From Lachnospiraceae bacterium (lineage in GTDB: Bacteria > Bacillota_A > Clostridia > Lachnospirales > Lachnospiraceae), in the NCBI GenBank assembly GCA_017621115.1, contig JAGATU010000005.1:1-19222 (forward strand): a stretch of DNA of 19,222 nucleotides, read 5' to 3'. The position numbers were made by a program, and so were the translations under genes. The notes under the pieces are model-generated. The model was not told the origin of the DNA. It made no database searches and was given only the letters and a program-made list of their open reading frames with translations. Positions within the stretch are counted from its first letter, which is position 1. Each line of letters starts with the position of its first letter. Shown in pieces: positions 14,205 to 19,222 of this stretch.

Positions 14205-16061
14205 ATGCTGGTTAATGCATTATCCGTAATAATCGGATTGTTGGGAACAATTGCATTATCGGGGACATTAAGTCTGGATGTGGAGAAAACGGCATACGGC
14301 AACAGTACACTGGCGTTTCTGGTTGCTGTAATGGCGGTAATCATCCTGCACTATGTGTATCAGCATCTGGATTATAAGGATAAAAGAGGTGCTCTTTTAT
14401 CCGGGATATATTCTTTGGGACTGGCATTTGCCCTGACAGCGGGAAAACAGCTGCATACGGAAGAAAACTTTGATGTTGCTAATCCGGTGTCATGGATACA
14501 GATATTTGTGGTTGCAATATTTTTCTGGGGGCCGTTCCTCTATTTGTTACAGTGGCATTCCGGAAAAAGCGTGCAAACAGACGCTGATGACTGTGCGCCA
14601 GATAATATATTAACTCAGAAAACGGATGAAAAAAGAAAGAATATAAAAGAATTCATCTTGACTTGGCTGGTGATTTTTGTGTGTTGGATTCCGGTTTTTC
14701 TGGCGTTTTATCCGGGTGCATTTGTATACGATGCGCAGGATGAATATGTGCAGGTGGCAACAAGAGCATTTTCAACACATCATCCACTGACCCATGTGCT
14801 TTTATTGGGTGGGGCGGTTTGCTTTGGAAATAAATTTTTTGATTCCTATAATGTGGGGATTGCGATATATACTATTTTCCAGATGATTGTTTTATCAGGC
14901 ATTTTTGCATACACAGTATCCTATCTAAGTAGTAAGTTGAACAGAAAGGCATGTATTGCGGTTACTTTGTTCTATGGTCTGTTTCCGGTAATTCCGATGT
15001 ATGCTGTGTGCTCATCAAAAGACACCTTGTTTAACGGAGCCTTTTTGCTTGCGCTGGTACAGATGATTAAGCTTTCAGAGGCACTTTTTGTTAAAGAGAC
15101 AAAAGAAGGAATCAACACAAAAGAGTTATGCAAACAAAACAAGGGTGACTTGGTGGTATTTGTATTATCATTAACTGCCATGATGTTGTTTAGAAATAAC
15201 GGATTCTATGTAATACTTGCAATGTTGCTTGCAACAATAGTAGTGGCACTAATTCGTAAAAAGAAGGACAAAGGAATACTTGTTTTCACTGTATTGTTTG
15301 CAGTTGCACTTTTACTATATAAGGGTGTTGATACTACGCTTACGGTTGTATTGCATGCGGATGATAGTGAGAATCAGGAACTTCTTACGGTTCCGATTCA
15401 GCAGTTGGCACGTACTTACAGACATAGTCCGGAAGTATTTTCGGAGGAAGAAAAAGAAGTTCTATTTACTTATCTTCCGGAGAATGAACTGCTGTTATAC
15501 GATGCGGATTTGTCGGATTTATTGAAGGCACAGTTTAATAATGAACAATACAAAGAAAATTCTTCGGAATTTTTAGGATTATGGCTTAAAAAATTCATAC
15601 AGAAGCCGGTAACCTATTTAAATGCCTGGTTTATGACATCCTACGGTTACTGGTATCCGGATACAATTATTAATGTGTACGGCGGACAGGAGCGTTTTAC
15701 TATCCAATACAAAGACAGTTCCTACTTTGGATTTGAAACGGAACTGCCGGGAGTACGTGACAGTAAGTTTCCGTGGCTGGAAGAACAGTACCGCAAAATG
15801 TCTTTGGAACTTTATCAGCAGGAAGTTCCCGTAATCAGTATGTTCTTTTCGCCGGGGTTCGTATTCTGGTTATTTATGGGATGTGCCATGTGTTGTATTT
15901 ATGAAAAGAAATACACATGGTTACTTCCGTTTGGATGTGTTTTCCTGTTATGGGGAACTGCTATTTTGGGACCGACCTTTTTAGTGCGCTATGTACTGAT
16001 TTTATGGTTTGCGGCACCACTTTTTTTTCAATCGGTTATGACGCGTGAAAATACGCGATAA
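14205..16061 (+). CDS. Large polytopic membrane protein, DUF6020-like, putative GT-C-type glycosyltransferase
   Basis: This 618-residue protein has an N-terminal set of four helices (about 1-118), a charged cytoplasmic linker (about 120-148) and then a second membrane unit. The second unit begins FLAFYPGAFVYDAQDEYVQV (166-185; D176, D179, E180) followed by STHHPLTH (190-197). A proline-glycine and acidic segment after the first helix, with nearby histidines, is what I recall for DUF6020 proteins and resembles the outer catalytic loop of GT-C enzymes; this family name is from memory. An outer region (about 375-535) precedes the last helices. The four N-terminal helices are short and could be a fused small membrane domain. 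AGGAG (14191-14195) lies 9 bases before the ATG, inside the end of the GT2 gene, so the two are coupled. The function is inferred, not shown. Confidence 0.55.
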   Translation: MLVNALSVIIGLLGTIALSGTLSLDVEKTAYGNSTLAFLVAVMAVIILHYVYQHLDYKDKRGALLSGIYSLGLAFALTAGKQLHTEENFDVANPVSWIQIFVVAIFFWGPFLYLLQWHSGKSVQTDADDCAPDNILTQKTDEKRKNIKEFILTWLVIFVCWIPVFLAFYPGAFVYDAQDEYVQVATRAFSTHHPLTHVLLLGGAVCFGNKFFDSYNVGIAIYTIFQMIVLSGIFAYTVSYLSSKLNRKACIAVTLFYGLFPVIPMYAVCSSKDTLFNGAFLLALVQMIKLSEALFVKETKEGINTKELCKQNKGDLVVFVLSLTAMMLFRNNGFYVILAMLLATIVVALIRKKKDKGILVFTVLFAVALLLYKGVDTTLTVVLHADDSENQELLTVPIQQLARTYRHSPEVFSEEEKEVLFTYLPENELLLYDADLSDLLKAQFNNEQYKENSSEFLGLWLKKFIQKPVTYLNAWFMTSYGYWYPDTIINVYGGQERFTIQYKDSSYFGFETELPGVRDSKFPWLEEQYRKMSLELYQQEVPVISMFFSPGFVFWLFMGCAMCCIYEKKYTWLLPFGCVFLLWGTAILGPTFLVRYVLILWFAAPLFFQSVMTRENTR

Positions 16062-16090
16062 TATAATTTTACATTAATACGGAGATAAAA

Positions 16091-18610
16091 ATGAATCAAT
16101 CAATACGATTAAGTAAGGCAATTAAAATATTGATTATAATCCTTGCGGCACTTTTGTTTGTGGCAATTTGGCCTGCAAATATCATTCAGCAAACCTATGT
16201 ATCCAAGAGCAATGAGATTATGGCGATGGAGTCTGATCCTGTCAGTGTGCAGAATAATGTGACCCAGATGTTTGTCGGGGAAGGTGGTGAACTTAGTGCA
16301 GTAGATTTGTATGTGTGCAATGATATGCGCGGCGAGACCATTACTTTCCGTCTTTATGATGCCGGATATAATGAGATTTTCAACACCTTTCATTTGGTAA
16401 AAGATAATCAGGAGTTCCCGGGATTTGTGCATATTCCGGTAGGGTATGATTTGATAAAGGACCAAGAGTATTATTTTACATTGGAAGGCCTTACGGCGGA
16501 TATGATTGTTGCCTATGAAGATAGAGAAACTTCTACTTCTATTGTAAACGGTTTTATGTCCTATGGCGGAATTGAAATCCAGAGATTTAATGTTATCATC
16601 CGTTATGAATACAGCAATCCTTTTGCATGGTGGCAGGTATTGGTTTTCGGTGTTGCGATTGCGGCAGTTGCGTCTGCGCTTGTATGGAGTGTCAGTCGTT
16701 TGTTTGAAAAGAGATTAACGGATAAGGAAGTGAAGGTACACACCGTATTTAAAGCAGTTCTGAATCCGATAATGATAATTGCAGGTCTTGCACTCTGCCT
16801 GATGATTTTCCCGGGAAGAGTATTTGGGTCGGGAATGATAAATTATGCCTTCTGGGGCGGTAGTACAATTCTTCTGATGCTGGTGGTATTGTATCTGATT
16901 AATTATAAGCGTCTCGGGGATGTACCGCTTATTAATGTGGATGTGTTAAAAGCAAATATTCCGGGTTATCTGCAGTCTTTCTGTATTGCAATGACAATCT
17001 GGTATTGCTTTGAATATATGAACGGCTTGTATGAGATTCATCATACATTTGCGGTGCGCAGAATGATGATATGGTTCCTGCTTGGAATCGTGTGTACGTA
17101 TTCGACAAAAGAATTACTTACCATATGGAACGGTATTTACCTTGTAATCGCCGGTGTGGCAGCATATTTTTATGCCAAACCGTATTTCGGAGTGGAAGAA
17201 GAGGGCGATATTTATAAACTGCAGGCGTACATTTTGGTAATCGGCGGATTGGTTCTTGTTTTGCTGATAACGAATATTATCCGTTTTATTTTGAAGAAAG
17301 ACCGCATTGAGAAGAAATTGTCGGTTCCGTACCTGGTGTTCTTTGCGGTCGTATTGGGAATGATGATTGCATTCCGCAATACCCGTGACTGGGTAACCAC
17401 AATGGTGGTATTGTTTGCAATATTCTATCTCAGAATGTGGTTTTCGAATAAATCCGATAAGCTGCTTACGGTATTTGGAAACGGCGTGATACTGAACTTT
17501 ATTATAATGGTTTGTTACAGTTTAATGCACAGACCGTTTAACAGATACCGTTTGTTCCGTTACGGACTTGGTTTCCATACGGTAACCATGACGGGTGTAT
17601 ATTTGTCACTGGTGCTCAGCGTGGCATTGGTATGGTTTTTATTAAAATATAAGAAGTCGAAGCGCCTGATTGATACATGGCCGCAACTTCTTGTGCTGAC
17701 TGTTGCAAATGTATATCAGATTTTAACCTTGTCACGAACCGGATATTTGGCATCATTTATCACAATAGTATTTATCATTATTGCATTTTGTTGTAAAATG
17801 GGTACGCCCGTATGGAAACATATGCTGAAGTGCTTTGGCAGTCTTGTGGTTGCAACGGTACTGTTTTGCCCGATTGTGTTTACGATGACGAGAATTATTC
17901 CTTCATTCTGGAATGATCCAATATATGCAGATGTGGAAGTGTTCGGACATCAGGTATTTAAAGGGACACCGAAGGATTCGGAATACTACATTGATATTGA
18001 ATACTATTGGGAGAGAACAAAAGAAAAGTTATTCAATATCGTAGAGGAAGAAGAGGCTTCGGCTAAATTCGATACAAAGAAGGATTTGGCATATCTGTGC
18101 AAAGAAATGGCGGTTCAGTCGCATAAACTCATGAAGCCGGAAGATGTATTTGTGGTGGATGATAGTATTCTTGTGGCATCGGCTGCAGATGAAGCAGAGA
18201 ACTTTGAAGCGTTGGATGAAATGAGTAACGGCCGAATGGAAATCTTTAGGGATTATATTGGACAGTGGAATCTGACAGGTCATGAGGATATGGGATTTGA
18301 AGCATCCTTCGGTGGAATGCATGCCCATGCGCATAATGTATTTTTACAGATTATCCATGATCACGGTTTGATTACAGGTATTCTGTTTATTCTGTTTGGT
18401 ATTACGACATTTGTACTTGCCATGATACGTTTTTATAAGCGTGATGATTGGCGCAATTTGCTAATCGTATCCGTAGTGGTAGCGTTTGCAGTATCCGGTA
18501 TGGCAGAGTGGAATTTCCATTTGTGTAATCCTTTCGGAATATCATTATTTATGGTAGTGACACCATTACTTTTTAAAAGTGGGAACGTGAAAAAGAATGA
18601 ACAACAGTAA
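16091..18610 (+). CDS. O-antigen ligase/polymerase-like membrane protein with N-terminal extracytoplasmic beta-rich domain
   Basis: This 839-residue protein begins with a single helix (about 12-33), then a soluble region (about 45-172) rich in short beta-type stretches and turns (SAVDLYVCNDMRGETITFRLYD begins near residue 75). About twelve membrane helices follow. The Wzy/WaaL-type signature is present: LSRTGYLA (547-554) in a late helix and HAHNVFLQIIHDHG (746-759) after a large outer loop (about 610-745) containing SNGRMEIFRDYI. Such proteins polymerise lipid-linked repeats (Wzy) or transfer them to an acceptor (ligase) outside the membrane. Usual lengths are 400-450 residues, so the added N-terminal domain and long loop are the notable parts. 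GGAG (16081-16084) is 6 bases before the ATG. Its 3' end overlaps the next gene by 14 bases. Ligase versus polymerase cannot be decided from sequence. Confidence 0.8.
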   Translation: MNQSIRLSKAIKILIIILAALLFVAIWPANIIQQTYVSKSNEIMAMESDPVSVQNNVTQMFVGEGGELSAVDLYVCNDMRGETITFRLYDAGYNEIFNTFHLVKDNQEFPGFVHIPVGYDLIKDQEYYFTLEGLTADMIVAYEDRETSTSIVNGFMSYGGIEIQRFNVIIRYEYSNPFAWWQVLVFGVAIAAVASALVWSVSRLFEKRLTDKEVKVHTVFKAVLNPIMIIAGLALCLMIFPGRVFGSGMINYAFWGGSTILLMLVVLYLINYKRLGDVPLINVDVLKANIPGYLQSFCIAMTIWYCFEYMNGLYEIHHTFAVRRMMIWFLLGIVCTYSTKELLTIWNGIYLVIAGVAAYFYAKPYFGVEEEGDIYKLQAYILVIGGLVLVLLITNIIRFILKKDRIEKKLSVPYLVFFAVVLGMMIAFRNTRDWVTTMVVLFAIFYLRMWFSNKSDKLLTVFGNGVILNFIIMVCYSLMHRPFNRYRLFRYGLGFHTVTMTGVYLSLVLSVALVWFLLKYKKSKRLIDTWPQLLVLTVANVYQILTLSRTGYLASFITIVFIIIAFCCKMGTPVWKHMLKCFGSLVVATVLFCPIVFTMTRIIPSFWNDPIYADVEVFGHQVFKGTPKDSEYYIDIEYYWERTKEKLFNIVEEEEASAKFDTKKDLAYLCKEMAVQSHKLMKPEDVFVVDDSILVASAADEAENFEALDEMSNGRMEIFRDYIGQWNLTGHEDMGFEASFGGMHAHAHNVFLQIIHDHGLITGILFILFGITTFVLAMIRFYKRDDWRNLLIVSVVVAFAVSGMAEWNFHLCNPFGISLFMVVTPLLFKSGNVKKNEQQ

Positions 18611-19222
18611 GAAAACATTTAATTATCAATTATTTTACAGACGGACCTGTCTCATAATTTATGACATTGCCAGTGTATTAATCGCCAGTTTTTTTGCAAT
18701 TGCACTGCGTTATGAATTTGAACTGGAAATGATTCCGGATTACTTTTTGGATACGATTATCCGGTTTCTGCCGTTTAATATTGTGATTACACTGGTAATT
18801 TTCTTTTTCCTGAAACTGTACAATAGTTTGTGGGCATTTGCAGGAGAAACGGAATTACAGAACGTTATTGTGTCCTGCTTTTTATCGGCAGCAATTAACG
18901 GTGTGGGATTGAACTTGGTAAAAATAGAAGCAAAAGCAGTACCTGACAGTTATTATTTTATGTACGCATTTTCCTTGGTAACGCTTGTGTTTGCCAGCCG
19001 TTTTTCCTATCGTTTTTTCAGAAGCCGTAAGCATAAGATGCAGAATAAGAACAATGCGACTCGCGTTATGCTTATCGGAGCAGGAGATGCCGGTAATTCG
19101 ATTATTAAGGAAATCGTAACCAGTAATTTTTCTACAATGACAGTGTCCTGTATTATTGATGATGATAAGTCAAAATGGGGCAGTTTTATCCAGGGCATCA
19201 AAGTTATTGGCGGCAGGGATAA
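18597..19222 (+). CDS. Membrane nucleotide-sugar 4,6-dehydratase (PglF/CapD/FlaA1 family), 5' part only
   Basis: A hand translation from the ATG at 18597 is open to the window edge, 208 codons. Four membrane helices (about 14-35, 54-72, 85-103 and 113-132) are followed by the start of a Rossmann-like domain, TRVMLIGAGDAGNSIIKEI with the nucleotide-binding GAGDAG, then IIDDDKSKWG and IKVIGG. This is the N-terminal half of the large membrane-bound dehydratases that make UDP-4-keto-6-deoxy-HexNAc, which run about 600 residues; the catalytic dehydratase domain lies beyond the right edge. The start overlaps the ligase-like gene by 14 bases, an in-frame TGA lies 3 codons before, and the ribosome binding site is weak, so coupling is likely. 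It may feed an aminosugar pathway such as bacillosamine or, less likely, supply the pseudaminic acid route. Confidence 0.82.
   Translation, partial: MNNSKKTFNYQLFYRRTCLIIYDIASVLIASFFAIALRYEFELEMIPDYFLDTIIRFLPFNIVITLVIFFFLKLYNSLWAFAGETELQNVIVSCFLSAAINGVGLNLVKIEAKAVPDSYYFMYAFSLVTLVFASRFSYRFFRSRKHKMQNKNNATRVMLIGAGDAGNSIIKEIVTSNFSTMTVSCIIDDDKSKWGSFIQGIKVIGGRD

Noticed and set aside
13847..14344. 165-codon minus-strand open frame
   Set aside because: It is antisense to the 3' end of the GT2 gene and the start of the next gene, both strongly supported, and has no recognisable motif.
1..19222. CRISPR array, tRNA, rRNA, transposase or prophage
   Set aside because: No regularly spaced repeats, cloverleaf-type sequence, rRNA-like sequence or mobile-element protein was seen on either strand.

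Overview
The window is a cell-surface glycan biosynthesis locus from a low-GC Gram-positive bacterium. It fits a Clostridia/Lachnospiraceae-type genome: AT-rich codon use, strong AGGAGG-type ribosome binding sites, and tightly packed genes with short or overlapping junctions. The taxonomic reading is inference; no rRNA or other marker gene is present. No tRNA, rRNA, CRISPR array, transposase or phage gene was found. No gene-free stretch reaches 300 bases; the longest gap is 193 bases and mostly holds a large inverted repeat.

Left part (1-3202, minus strand): a nonulosonic-acid operon, read right to left. It holds a fold-III PLP-dependent decarboxylase, pseI (pseudaminic acid synthase) and pseG (UDP-sugar hydrolase, cut by the left edge). 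pseB, pseC and pseF are not visible, so the rest of the pathway must lie left of the window or elsewhere. A divergent promoter region (3203-3349) with a perfect 14-bp palindrome separates this operon from a plus-strand gene resembling GT52 sialyltransferases. That gene is the best candidate for the transferase that uses the CMP-activated nonulosonate. It ends in a clear intrinsic terminator.

Centre and right (4512-19222, plus strand): a long gene series, probably one operon or a few overlapping ones. In order: a PglK-like ABC flippase, a GtrA-family small membrane protein, a 134-bp imperfect inverted repeat, a membrane acyltransferase (acyltransferase 3 family), a GT-C-like membrane protein, a WecE/RffA-type sugar aminotransferase, a second GT-C-like protein, a GNAT acetyltransferase, a GtrB/ArnC-like polyprenyl-phosphate glycosyltransferase, a third large membrane protein (DUF6020-like), an O-antigen ligase/polymerase-like protein with an extra N-terminal extracytoplasmic domain, and the start of a PglF/CapD/FlaA1-like membrane nucleotide-sugar dehydratase cut by the right edge.

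Proposed working model (inference): the PglK-like protein flips a lipid-linked oligosaccharide and the ligase-like protein polymerises or attaches it. A second route resembles the Arn/Gtr logic: WecE and the GNAT enzyme make an N-acylated 4-amino-4,6-dideoxyhexose, the GtrB/ArnC-like enzyme loads it or another sugar on polyprenyl phosphate, GtrA flips it, and one or more of the GT-C-like proteins transfer it outside the membrane. O-acylation and a terminal nonulosonate would complete the glycan.
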